Both the position numbers and the translations under genes were made by a program. From an uncultured Cellulophaga sp. (GTDB lineage Bacteria; Bacteroidota; Bacteroidia; Flavobacteriales; Flavobacteriaceae), in contig CANMEI010000008.1 of NCBI GenBank assembly GCA_947496695.1, positions 171,160 to 235,159 of the forward strand: 64,000 nt of DNA. The letters run 5' to 3'. Positions 17,443-26,251 of this stretch are shown here, in pieces (within the stretch, counting starts at the first letter, position 1; each line of letters starts with the position of its first letter). A model generated the notes under the pieces. That model was not told the DNA's origin. It ran no database searches and was given only the letters and a program-made list of their open reading frames with translations.

Positions 17443-19998
17443 CTACGGTTTTGGGGTTGTGTCTCGATTTTTATATGCTGTAATATTTTTATGAACTTGT
17501 ATTGTTTTATAGTTTGAAGATAAAATTACAAAATTCTTATATGCAACAAGGTAGTCTTTGTTGTTTTTTATTAATTCGGCATAACCTAATGCAAATTCCT
17601 CACTTTTAAAACCATGAACAACTACAAAGTTTTTTTCTATATTATATACATCAATTGATACTGTATTTCTATATTTTAAATCTATTATAGATTGTTCAAG
17701 TAATATTTTTAAATCATTCATTTGCTTATCTTCATAAGAATTGAATTCAAACACAAGCTTCCAATTTTCCGCTTTTTTAGCACTGTTAGGTTTTAAAAAT
17801 TCATTTGGCGCTAATTTAGGTAACTGTTCCGCAATCATTTGCTTGGCTTTTTTACCTTCTGGGTTATTCGGATAATTTAATGCCACATAATTTAATGCTT
17901 CTTCATAGGCTATAAAACCTTGTACGCGACCAATTGCATTAGCTTTTAACATTTCTAACTTAGGAACTATTTGATCTCCTGTAAGCTTATTAATGTTTTC
18001 TTCTGCACCAGTAATTACTTTTAAATATTCTTGATTAACAAATTGTCTGTATAAGTTAGCATAAATTACCTCAGGACTATTGGAATCACCTTCAAGAATT
18101 GCATATGGGTTTAAGATAATTTCAGCATATCTTGAATCTGCGTGATTAGTTAGAATATTATCTTTCATTTCAGCCATTAATGGACTGCCACTTTCTTCGT
18201 ATATTTTATATAAGTTGTATTTTGAAGGTAATATTAATCGCTCTTCAGGATTAGATCTTAAAACTTTTTCTAACTTACTAGCGGCTAGAAGATTTTCTTT
18301 AAATTTTTCTTTATAAATGATACCTAATTGGTAGTTAGCCAAATTTCTTTCCATTTTTAAACTATCAATTACAGTAATATCTGTAGGTATTTGATTCAAA
18401 TAATAATCTACAGAATATTTTTGTTCTTCGGAAACTTCTTTAGAAGTAGTGTTTTTAACATCAGCAATAGCTTCATTATTATTTGCTAAGTTATTTTTGC
18501 CTTTATTTGCCCACCTCCAATTATCCTCTAGAGTACGATCTCCCCAGCGAGTTCTAAATTCAGTTTTACCGTATCCAAGACTGGTTATATTATAAAAATA
18601 GAATTTGCCTTTGTTTTGTTTTCCTGCTTTAGTTTGAGCAAAAGCATTAATACCTCTATTTTGTCTTTCAACTTCTTTTTTAGCGGCAAGAGAATCTTTT
18701 TCTTTAAGTTTTGTTATATAATTATTAAAATAGGCAAGTTGTTTTTCTTTAGGTAATTTATATAGTGTTATAACACTATCTGCATATTGTACAATATCTT
18801 CATTATATATAACGTCTTCAAGGTTATCAAATTTCTTTTTTATTGCTCGATATTTTTTAGTGTTTTCAGCTAAGTTTGTTAAAGTACTATCATAGTAAGC
18901 ACCTGCTTTTCTATATATTTTTTCTTCAAAATTATATTCACCTAAACTTTCATAGTTTAAAGCGTTTAGTTGTTTTTTATTTTGTGTTGCTCTAAGTGAT
19001 TTATTAAAGTATACAATTGCTAAGCTATCTGATTCATTTTCTAAATGAAAATTAGCTATTTGTCTGTATACAATATCTAAATAAGGTCTGTTTTCTCTGT
19101 TTTCCTCTAAGTCTGTCAAGTATTCCTGTAGTTCTATTTTATTTTCAGGGGTAATTTTAGTATTATTAATTTTTTGAAGATGGGCATTTATCATATACTC
19201 ACGAGGAGATCTTCTATTTAGTTCAATAACTTTATTAAAAGCAATATTTGCAGTGTCTTTATGACCAAGTTGATTATATAACTGACCAATAATGTAATAA
19301 TACCTTCCTTTTTCAGCATTTTTTTTAGTGTATGCGGCGGCTATTTTTAATTGTTGAATAGCGGTATCTATTACTTTTAAATTAATATAAGCTTGCCCCA
19401 TCATAGCCTTGGCATCGGCATATTCTTGGTCACTTAAGTCATCATACTTTAAAAGATTTTTATAATTTTTAATAGCAAGTTCTTCATTTTCAAGCCTAAT
19501 GTTTACTTTTTCTCTCCAAATTCTAGCTTCATTTAACTTGTCGCTATCTGGATATTTCCGAAGAATATAATTAAAAGCTTCTAAAGCAGGCAAAAAGCGT
19601 TGTCCAAAATAGCGTGTTTTTCCAAGGAGTAAAAAAGCTTCGTCGGTTTGAGGATTTCGCTCTCTATCATTAATTTCCATACTATGTTTTTGTATGGCTT
19701 TGGCAGCTTTTTCTTCGGCAATTTCAAACTTAGCATTCTTATCTTCAGACTCTAAAATAACTTCTTCTCTAATTGCTAAGCGTTCAATAGGTAAAACTTC
19801 CCAGTAATTATCTTGGTAGCTTGCATTAAGTTCATCTCTACCTTCTTCAAAAGCAATATTACCATTATACAGAACATTAAATTTTGTATTTAAGGCATGC
19901 CAATTACGGTTTAATAAAGCATCTTTTTTTGTAGAACAGGCATTAAATGCCATTGCTACAATTAATGCAGAAGTAATAAGTTTATACTGAAGCTTCAA
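17443..19998 (-). CDS. sprE: SprE/PorW-type TPR lipoprotein of the type IX secretion system
   Basis: An 851-residue lipoprotein with lipobox FNAC (Cys 21) and many TPR-like helical repeats through residues 110-420 and 550-720. Size, lipobox and the N-terminal sequence LLNRNWHALNTKFNVLYNG resemble SprE of Flavobacterium and PorW of Porphyromonas, outer-membrane lipoproteins required for type IX secretion and, in gliders, motility. Other type IX genes are absent from the window. It is followed by the bactofilin with a 3-bp gap. Assignment is by recognition, not by a search. Confidence 0.78.
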   Translation of the reverse strand: MKLQYKLITSALIVAMAFNACSTKKDALLNRNWHALNTKFNVLYNGNIAFEEGRDELNASYQDNYWEVLPIERLAIREEVILESEDKNAKFEIAEEKAAKAIQKHSMEINDRERNPQTDEAFLLLGKTRYFGQRFLPALEAFNYILRKYPDSDKLNEARIWREKVNIRLENEELAIKNYKNLLKYDDLSDQEYADAKAMMGQAYINLKVIDTAIQQLKIAAAYTKKNAEKGRYYYIIGQLYNQLGHKDTANIAFNKVIELNRRSPREYMINAHLQKINNTKITPENKIELQEYLTDLEENRENRPYLDIVYRQIANFHLENESDSLAIVYFNKSLRATQNKKQLNALNYESLGEYNFEEKIYRKAGAYYDSTLTNLAENTKKYRAIKKKFDNLEDVIYNEDIVQYADSVITLYKLPKEKQLAYFNNYITKLKEKDSLAAKKEVERQNRGINAFAQTKAGKQNKGKFYFYNITSLGYGKTEFRTRWGDRTLEDNWRWANKGKNNLANNNEAIADVKNTTSKEVSEEQKYSVDYYLNQIPTDITVIDSLKMERNLANYQLGIIYKEKFKENLLAASKLEKVLRSNPEERLILPSKYNLYKIYEESGSPLMAEMKDNILTNHADSRYAEIILNPYAILEGDSNSPEVIYANLYRQFVNQEYLKVITGAEENINKLTGDQIVPKLEMLKANAIGRVQGFIAYEEALNYVALNYPNNPEGKKAKQMIAEQLPKLAPNEFLKPNSAKKAENWKLVFEFNSYEDKQMNDLKILLEQSIIDLKYRNTVSIDVYNIEKNFVVVHGFKSEEFALGYAELIKNNKDYLVAYKNFVILSSNYKTIQVHKNITAYKNRDTTPKP

Positions 19999-20332
19999 TT
20001 TTCTGTATTTATATACTTATCTAAACTTAAAAAGCGCTTGATTATTATGTAGTTCATCGATAAAAAGTGTAATATTTATTTAGATAACAAAATAATTCTA
20101 ATTAAAAATAGAATATTTTACAAACCGCTTAGTTTGTTTTTACTTTTTTTTAAATTTTTTTAATGAGAATTAAGCGATTAATCTATAGTTTTTGTTGTGC
20201 ACCGATATATTGTTTAATTAAACCGTTCAATTATAAAACCTATAAAAGACTAGGTGGTTTGTTATGAGTATTTATGATGTAATGCAGTTCTAACATTTAA
20301 TTTAATGCCTAAAATTACTTTTAAAGCTTAGT
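19999..20332. other. Intergenic region upstream of sprE
   Basis: A 334-bp AT-rich stretch holding the 5' region of sprE and the 3' region of the ABC ATPase gene. I see no ORF of consequence, no RNA gene and no convincing terminator. No exact TAnnTTTG box was found for sprE. Confidence 0.6.
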
Positions 20333-21028
20333 TTATCCAGCAAAAAAGACTTCCAATTCCTTTAATGTTTCCGCTGAAGTTTCAATATCTTTCACTATTT
20401 CACCTTTGTTTAAAACCACAATACGTTCACAAACTTCAGTTACATGAATTAAATCATGACTAGATACCAATACTGTTATATTTTGGTTTGTAGCTAAATC
20501 CTTTATAATACCTTTTAATCTAATTTGTGTTGTTGGGTCGAGGTTTGCAAAAGGTTCATCTAATATGACTACTTCAGGGTTACCAATAAATGAGGCAACG
20601 ATTCCTGCTTTTTTTTGATTTCCTTTTGATAAATCTCTTAAGTATTTACTCTGACCTAAAATTTCACCATGAAAAAAATCTGTAAAATTTGAAAGTAACG
20701 CATTTACATCTGCTTTGTTTTGCCCTCTTAATTCTCCAATGAAATAGAAGTATTCTTCTGCAGTTAAATAACCAATTAAAAATGTTTCATCAATAAAAGC
20801 GGCAGTAAAAGGTTTCCAGTCTTCACTATTATCAACTTTAATTCCATTATTCTTAATATGACCTGTTGTAGGTTCAATTAAATCAAGCAGTAGACTGAAA
20901 AATGTAGTTTTTCCGGCACCATTATTGCCTACCAAACCAAAACTTTGACCTTTTGGTATTTCAAGATTCTCTATGTTTAAAACGGTTGTTTTGCCGTAGC
21001 TCTTTGTTAGGTTTTTAGCAGTTATCAT
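20333..21028 (-). CDS. ABC transporter ATP-binding protein
   Basis: A 231-residue ABC ATPase. Walker A is GNNGAGKTT (34-42), the signature motif reads LSKGNQKK (variant of LSGGQ), Walker B is VVILDEPFANLDP, and the H-loop is SSHD. It is encoded 34 bp after the DUF5687 membrane protein and would energise it. The transported substrate is unknown; this ATPase/DUF5687 pairing is recurrent in flavobacteria. Confidence 0.92.
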   Translation of the reverse strand: MITAKNLTKSYGKTTVLNIENLEIPKGQSFGLVGNNGAGKTTFFSLLLDLIEPTTGHIKNNGIKVDNSEDWKPFTAAFIDETFLIGYLTAEEYFYFIGELRGQNKADVNALLSNFTDFFHGEILGQSKYLRDLSKGNQKKAGIVASFIGNPEVVILDEPFANLDPTTQIRLKGIIKDLATNQNITVLVSSHDLIHVTEVCERIVVLNKGEIVKDIETSAETLKELEVFFAG

Positions 21029-21062
21029 TTTTTAGGTATTTAAATAAGGTGATTGGTAGTTT

Positions 21063-22535
21063 TTAGTTGGTCTGTTTGTATGCAGCTAAGGTTTTATACT
21101 TCTCTTTTTTATAAACTTGTTCAATTTTTTTAAACATATAGTTTTTAAAAGCAAAACCAATTATACCTGATAAGGCTACAAATAGGTATCCGGCAGTTGG
21201 ATTAATTAAATAATGACCTAAAGCATAAATTATTAAGGGTAACACTAGTTTTGGAAGTGTAAGCAACATTGTTTTTAAATTAAATGACTGTTTATCTCCG
21301 AATGCTTTTTTTGAAGATGTTAAATCAATAGGTGTTTTTATAAATGCTCCACCTAATAAAACCATATATGAGTTTATTCCAATATTGTAAATACCACCAA
21401 CTATAATGGCTAAATAAGCATCAACCCCAAAATACAAATAGAAACTTGCTATAACAGTACTTACGAGTGTTGCGATTACCATTAAATACCATTTAGAGTT
21501 TAGGTATTCTTTATATTTAATATTCTGACTCATCATTAAAGGGTAGTAAGAGCTGTCCCAACTTGGTACAAATTGCCCAAAGCTGAATAAGAAACCACCG
21601 CTGATAAAAATACCTGCAAAAATTTTCCATACAGGACCTTCATAAACACTTATAGAGTTTGAAAAGAATAGAAAACCATAAAAAATAAATGCGAAACTCA
21701 TAATTACAGACATTCTAGAACGCTTATTTCTTTTAATAAGTTTAATATCATTTTTCAAAAAAGTTCCTAAATTCCCAAATCGGTTTAACCAACTTAAATC
21801 TTCAGTTTTTGCAATAGTTTGTTTCGTTTTCAAACCAGCATCTAAATACATGTTTCTTTTAAAAAAATGAAATGTTGCATAATATAAACCTATTACAAAG
21901 CTAACCATGATTAGTACTGACCAAGGAATACTGTAAAAAGAATCAAAAAGTATTGCGGTATATATTGTAATATCAAATACTTGAAAATATTGACAGAGCC
22001 CTAAAACTGCAAAAAGAGCTATTGTAGGATAGAAAATACTGTCTTTATTATTAGCAAGAATATTTATGAAGTTGTTTGAAAAAATGATTGTAATCATAGC
22101 TAAATGCCATGAAATAACGCCAAGAACACTATAGTCTTTTGTTATTAATATTATTGAAAAAGGAATAAAAAAGAAAGCATGAGTCCAATTAAAAAAAGAT
22201 AGTATGGTTTTGCCTAACGAGAAATGTACAATTTGATTTTTCTTAAATGGTAAATAGAGTAAAGGTTTAATATTTGTTACAGGCATTTTTTGTAACATAT
22301 ATCTAAAAAAGAGATCACCAACAATATAATAAATCATGTATTTGTTAATGACATCAAAAGGGTTCCCAATTTCAGCTTTTTCAATTAAATAATAAATACC
22401 AATTCCCGCACCAATAAAAACTACAATAAGGTATAAAGCCATAAAAATGGTTAATATTTTTATAGCTAGATTACTTTTTAAAGATGCTGCTCTAAAAAAT
22501 GATTTCCATTGAAGAGTTATAAAGTGTTTGAGCAT
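21063..22535 (-). CDS. DUF5687 family ABC transporter permease-like protein
   Basis: A 490-residue membrane protein with about 12 hydrophobic segments and a charged central cytoplasmic stretch (about 255-275, rich in Lys/Arg). It resembles DUF5687 proteins, which are found next to a dedicated ABC ATPase as here, so it is best read as the transporter's membrane half. No substrate clue is visible. It lies 21 bp after the DUF2059 gene in the same direction. Confidence 0.82.
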   Translation of the reverse strand: MLKHFITLQWKSFFRAASLKSNLAIKILTIFMALYLIVVFIGAGIGIYYLIEKAEIGNPFDVINKYMIYYIVGDLFFRYMLQKMPVTNIKPLLYLPFKKNQIVHFSLGKTILSFFNWTHAFFFIPFSIILITKDYSVLGVISWHLAMITIIFSNNFINILANNKDSIFYPTIALFAVLGLCQYFQVFDITIYTAILFDSFYSIPWSVLIMVSFVIGLYYATFHFFKRNMYLDAGLKTKQTIAKTEDLSWLNRFGNLGTFLKNDIKLIKRNKRSRMSVIMSFAFIFYGFLFFSNSISVYEGPVWKIFAGIFISGGFLFSFGQFVPSWDSSYYPLMMSQNIKYKEYLNSKWYLMVIATLVSTVIASFYLYFGVDAYLAIIVGGIYNIGINSYMVLLGGAFIKTPIDLTSSKKAFGDKQSFNLKTMLLTLPKLVLPLIIYALGHYLINPTAGYLFVALSGIIGFAFKNYMFKKIEQVYKKEKYKTLAAYKQTN

Positions 22536-22556
22536 GTTGGCATTATTTAGTTTTGT

Positions 22557-22961
22557 TTACTGGATATACTTTTGTGCTATTCCGCCGACTTTCATTCCCC
22601 AAGTTTGACCAATCATCATTGCTTTTTGAGAAATCAAATTTTGTTTAACGCTCAATTTTTTACCTAAATCAGTTTTATAAAATGCGATTAATTTATCTAA
22701 TTCACTTTCTGTAAATTCAACAGCATATAGTGTTGCTATTTGAGTATAAATATCATCTAATGTTTCTTTAGCTTCAGCTGTATAAGCTTCTTTTTTATCA
22801 TCAGGAACTCCAACACCAATTTGTGCTATTGCATCATCAAAAGCATTAGTTGCTCCAGATGCTTTAATAAGGCTAATTGCTTTTTCTTGTATAGTTGTCG
22901 ATTCTTGAGCTTGTAAAGTAATAGCAATAAATAATGCGATTACAAATAGTATTTTTTTCAT
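22557..22961 (-). CDS. exported DUF2059 domain protein
   Basis: A 134-residue protein with a signal peptide (1-18, ending TLQAQ) and a helical DUF2059-type domain; the FTESELDKLIAFYKTDLGKK stretch (about 83-102) is the family hallmark. Function is unknown. It is the first gene of a three-gene unit with the DUF5687 protein and ABC ATPase and is divergent from the reductase gene. Confidence 0.82.
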   Translation of the reverse strand: MKKILFVIALFIAITLQAQESTTIQEKAISLIKASGATNAFDDAIAQIGVGVPDDKKEAYTAEAKETLDDIYTQIATLYAVEFTESELDKLIAFYKTDLGKKLSVKQNLISQKAMMIGQTWGMKVGGIAQKYIQ

Positions 22962-23110
22962 AATAGTATTGTGTTATTTTTAATGTTAGTGTTAAAAGTA
23001 AGAGAATTGTTACAATGTTATTATTTTTTAGATCTAAACTTTAATTGTTAGTGTAATTAATATGTATCATATTTTACTCCTAATCAGTTTTAATTCACTA
23101 GTGCTTTCCG

Positions 23111-23118
23111 TAATTTTG
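23111..23118 (+). promoter_or_regulatory. Possible -7 box of the PaaE-like reductase gene
   Basis: TAATTTTG matches TAnnTTTG exactly and ends 15 nt before the ATG. No TTG is visible at -33, only TTT, so the promoter is tentative. Confidence 0.4.
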
Positions 23119-23133
23119 TAGAAAAATTATTAG

Positions 23134-24183
23134 ATGAGCGATTTTCATTCTCTAAAAGTTAATGCAGTACAGCAATTAACTCCTAGTGCAGTTGCAATTT
23201 CATTTGCAATTCCAGATACTTTAAAAGATGTTTTTGCTTTTAGTGCAGGGCAATATATAACGATTAATAAAGAAATTGATGGTGTTACATTACGTAGAGC
23301 ATATTCAATTTCAACTGTTCCTGGTTCAGGTAAAATTACGGTTGGCGTAAAAAAAGTAACAGATGGTACATTTTCTGTTTATGCTAATGATAAAATTAAG
23401 GTTGGCGATGTATTAGAAGTAATGCCACCAGAAGGTCGCTTTGTTTTTGAGCCTACAAATACTGAAAAACATGTTGGTGCTTTTGTTGCAGGTAGTGGCA
23501 TTACACCAGTAATAAGTATTGCAGAAACGGTTTTAAAAAGTCATTTGAATAGTACTTTTACATTGGTTTATGGGAACCAAAGTGCTGATGAGACCATGTT
23601 TTTGAAAGAAATAAAAGCTTTACAAAAACAATATGGCGATAGATTTTTTGTACAACATGTGTTTAGTAGAACTAATGAAGAAGGTGCACTTTTCGGTAGA
23701 ATAGAGGGGTCTACAGTAAATTATATAGTAAAGAACAAAAGAAAAGATATTGCTTTTGATGCCTTTTATTTATGTGGACCAGAGGAGATGATTGATTTAG
23801 TATCTGAAAAATTACAAGAAGCAGGTGTCTTTAAAGAAAAAATACATTTTGAGTTATTTACCACATCAAATACTGTTGATACTATGGCAGAAGCTTTGGA
23901 TGGTAAAACGCAGGTTGAGGTAGTTGTTGATGATGAAAGTTTTACTTTTTCAATGGATCAAAAAATGTTGGTTTTAGATGCGGTTTTAAAAGAGAATATT
24001 GATGCGCCTTACTCTTGCCAAGGTGGTGTTTGTAGTAGTTGTATTGCTCGTGTTACAGAAGGTAAAGCTGAAATGGTTAAAAATCAAATATTAACTGATA
24101 GCGAAATAGAAGAAGGTTTAATTTTAACGTGTCAAGCACACCCAACTACACCTACTTTAAAAGTTGATTTTGATGACGTTTAA
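23134..24183 (+). CDS. PaaE-type ferredoxin-NADP(+) reductase with C-terminal 2Fe-2S domain
   Basis: A 349-residue flavo-iron-sulfur reductase. Order: FAD-binding barrel (1-105, RRAYSIST flavin motif), NAD(P)-binding domain (about 110-240, GSGITPVIS), and plant-type 2Fe-2S ferredoxin domain (about 260-349) with ligands C295, C300, C303 and C333. It would pass electrons from NAD(P)H to an oxygenase or desaturase. It resembles PaaE of phenylacetyl-CoA epoxidase, but no paaABCD genes are near, so the partner is unknown. A terminator follows. Confidence 0.9.
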   Translation: MSDFHSLKVNAVQQLTPSAVAISFAIPDTLKDVFAFSAGQYITINKEIDGVTLRRAYSISTVPGSGKITVGVKKVTDGTFSVYANDKIKVGDVLEVMPPEGRFVFEPTNTEKHVGAFVAGSGITPVISIAETVLKSHLNSTFTLVYGNQSADETMFLKEIKALQKQYGDRFFVQHVFSRTNEEGALFGRIEGSTVNYIVKNKRKDIAFDAFYLCGPEEMIDLVSEKLQEAGVFKEKIHFELFTTSNTVDTMAEALDGKTQVEVVVDDESFTFSMDQKMLVLDAVLKENIDAPYSCQGGVCSSCIARVTEGKAEMVKNQILTDSEIEEGLILTCQAHPTTPTLKVDFDDV

Positions 24184-24210
24184 TAATTACTAGTTGTAAA
24201 ACTATATAAC

Positions 24211-24243
24211 AAGCTGTACTATAAACCTAGTGCAGCTTTTTTA
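24211..24243 (+). terminator. Terminator after the PaaE-like reductase
   Basis: Arms 24211-24221 (AAGCTGTACTA) and 24228-24238 pair with a single G-T wobble, followed by a T run. The hairpin overlaps the last codons of the convergent patatin gene, so terminator and coding 3' end are shared. Confidence 0.82.
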
Positions 24244-25015
24244 TTTGTTTTTCAAATACTTTACAAGCATTATCATACCCAATTATAAAAGCTTTTTCAA
24301 TTCCTTTTTTATCTAACAACTTTACGTTGTCTACTTGATGATGATCTAAAAGTAAATCACAATCAACCATTTTCTTCTTAGAAGTGGCATAAATCATTAA
24401 ATTGGTTACTCTATTTGTTAATTGTATTGAGTTTTTTAAATTATTTTTTTCAATATGATTTACAATTGCAACATTACTTCCTATAATAAAATCTGTTTTA
24501 CCTTTTAAAGGTTCAATAGGAAAGTTATTCATAATTCCGCCATCAGCATAAAGTCGATTTTTTATTTCTACAGGACTAAAAACAGGAGGCAATGCTGCTG
24601 ATGCTAAAAGTGGTCGAATTAATTCTCCAGATGAAAAAATTTCTCCATTGCCATCTTGTAGATTTGTTGTAGCAACATGTAATTCTTTTTTTAAAGATTC
24701 AAAACTATCTTGAGGAAAATGATTTTTAAATATTGAAATAAATTTATCAGTATCAAGAAAACCTGCTTTGGCTACAGTAAAAAAATGGTAATTAAAAAGT
24801 GGAGTTGTTTTGAAAAACCTTAACATTTCATCAGCTGAAATATTATTAGCATATAAAGCAGCAACTAAAGCACCCGCACTACTCCCAGAAACTATTGAAG
24901 CATCTATATCAAACTCACGCATAGCTTTAATTAATCCTATATGAGCCATGCCACGAACACCTCCGCCAGAAAGTACAAGTCCTATGTTTTTTGAATTAGA
25001 AAGTGTAGTATTCAT
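24227..25015 (-). CDS. patatin-like phospholipase
   Basis: A 262-residue lipid acyl hydrolase with the Ser-Asp dyad of patatins: oxyanion-hole GGGVRG (17-22), nucleophile elbow GSSAG (44-48, Ser 46), and DGG (158-160). It would deacylate phospholipids, probably in the cytoplasm since no signal peptide is present. The ATG at 25015 was chosen over an in-frame start at 25168, because the extra 51 residues have no family similarity and read as upstream noncoding sequence. It is convergent with the reductase gene. Confidence 0.88.
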   Translation of the reverse strand: MNTTLSNSKNIGLVLSGGGVRGMAHIGLIKAMREFDIDASIVSGSSAGALVAALYANNISADEMLRFFKTTPLFNYHFFTVAKAGFLDTDKFISIFKNHFPQDSFESLKKELHVATTNLQDGNGEIFSSGELIRPLLASAALPPVFSPVEIKNRLYADGGIMNNFPIEPLKGKTDFIIGSNVAIVNHIEKNNLKNSIQLTNRVTNLMIYATSKKKMVDCDLLLDHHQVDNVKLLDKKGIEKAFIIGYDNACKVFEKQIKKLH

Positions 25016-25197
25016 TTTAGCAGGATTTTTGTAAGATTCAAATTCAAATTTACTACAAATTAGAGTTTTTAAAATACTTATTTTTAAACTGATTGGTTTG
25101 TATTGAATTCTTACAAGAAACTTTCTCTTTATAAAATTCATTTTAACGATTAAACAGAACCAATACAAGTAAATAAGTAGTGTTAAGATGCTTTTTT

Positions 25198-25237
25198 AAA
25201 ACACCAAAACCAACTACTTGGTTGGTTTTGGTGTTTT
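25198..25237 (-). terminator. Strong terminator after the nucleoside-utilisation locus
   Basis: Perfect 17-bp arms (25198-25214 and 25221-25237, core ACACCAAAACCAAC) with a 6-nt loop, 21 bp beyond the kinase stop. A/T runs on both sides make it potentially bidirectional. It closes the SusC-SusD-hydrolase-kinase operon. Confidence 0.9.
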
Positions 25238-25257
25238 GTATTATAAACGATAATTTT

Positions 25258-26244
25258 TTAGTTGATAAGAGTTTGTTGTGCTTCTTTTAATAATTTTATT
25301 CTTTTTTCTAAGCTTATTTCAAGTGGTAATTGAGCCAACCCAATTATTCTTCTTATTATTTCTACGGCAACAAATTTTTCATATAACTCCTCATTAATAG
25401 GACAAGAATTTTTATAATGACGTAGTGCTTTATCAATCAAATCTGAAGGTTGATCTGCCATTTTTAGATGAGCAACAGTTACTCCTATTTCAAATTCAGG
25501 AAAACCAAAAAAGCAGAATTCAGGGTCTATTATTCTTAAACCTGATTCTGTTTTTAACCAACTACCCGGAAAGTAATCACCATGTAATAATGTATTACCA
25601 TCTTCTAAATATAACTTGCCTAGTTTTAAAACTTCACTTTTTAATTTTTCATCTTGTTTTAAAAGATCAGCTTTTTCTTGAAGACCAGGTAAAATATTAT
25701 CAAGGTTAATACCATTATCGGATAAATAGGGGTATTTAAAAATATGCTCGTGATTTAATTGACGCATTTTTGTATTTGCAATCTTATTAAATGTATTGTC
25801 AGAAGTAATTGAGCTGTGGAGCTTCACAATAAAATAAATAACAGTAAGCAGATCTTCTAATTGAATAATTTCACCTGCTTTATATATATAAGAAAAATCT
25901 GTTCCAGCACCTAAATCATCCATTAGCATAACGCTATTCTCTTTATCTAAACCGATAAGGTTAGGCATCATTAGGCTTAGTTGAATAACTTTTTCAGTTA
26001 ACTCATAAAATTCAGCCTCGCGTAAAACACGTTCAGCTGGTGCATCTACCTGTGGATACTTTTCGACATACTTACGACTTTGTTTTACAATAAAAGATCT
26101 TTCATCTGTGACTACACGAATTGTGAAGTTCATATTACCTTCACCTGGTTTTTCAACTGCAATGATAGTTTCATTATCATGTAACCAGTTTTTACTCTTA
26201 AGATATGAGGTTAATTCTGGTATCTCTTTAGTTAGTTTTATCAT
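25258..26244 (-). CDS. APH-fold sugar kinase, 5-methylthioribose-kinase-like
   Basis: A 328-residue kinase of the aminoglycoside-phosphotransferase fold. Visible are GEGNMN (34-39), the ATP lysine in IVKQ (K54), the catalytic loop HGDYFPGS (221-228), the metal motif IDPEF (239-243) and EIIRRIIGLA (295-304). The last three and GxGNxN closely resemble MtnK, which phosphorylates 5-methylthioribose; this is recalled similarity, not a search. The protein is shorter than typical MtnK (about 390-400). It follows the nucleoside hydrolase gene by 7 bp, so a ribose or methylthioribose product of that enzyme is the likely substrate. Confidence 0.72.
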   Translation of the reverse strand: MIKLTKEIPELTSYLKSKNWLHDNETIIAVEKPGEGNMNFTIRVVTDERSFIVKQSRKYVEKYPQVDAPAERVLREAEFYELTEKVIQLSLMMPNLIGLDKENSVMLMDDLGAGTDFSYIYKAGEIIQLEDLLTVIYFIVKLHSSITSDNTFNKIANTKMRQLNHEHIFKYPYLSDNGINLDNILPGLQEKADLLKQDEKLKSEVLKLGKLYLEDGNTLLHGDYFPGSWLKTESGLRIIDPEFCFFGFPEFEIGVTVAHLKMADQPSDLIDKALRHYKNSCPINEELYEKFVAVEIIRRIIGLAQLPLEISLEKRIKLLKEAQQTLIN

Positions 26245-26251
26245 CTATATT

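Noticed and set aside
25016..25168. Longer N-terminus for the patatin
   Set aside because: Would add 51 residues unlike patatins; a CAAATTTA (-7-like on the minus strand) lies in this stretch, consistent with noncoding DNA.
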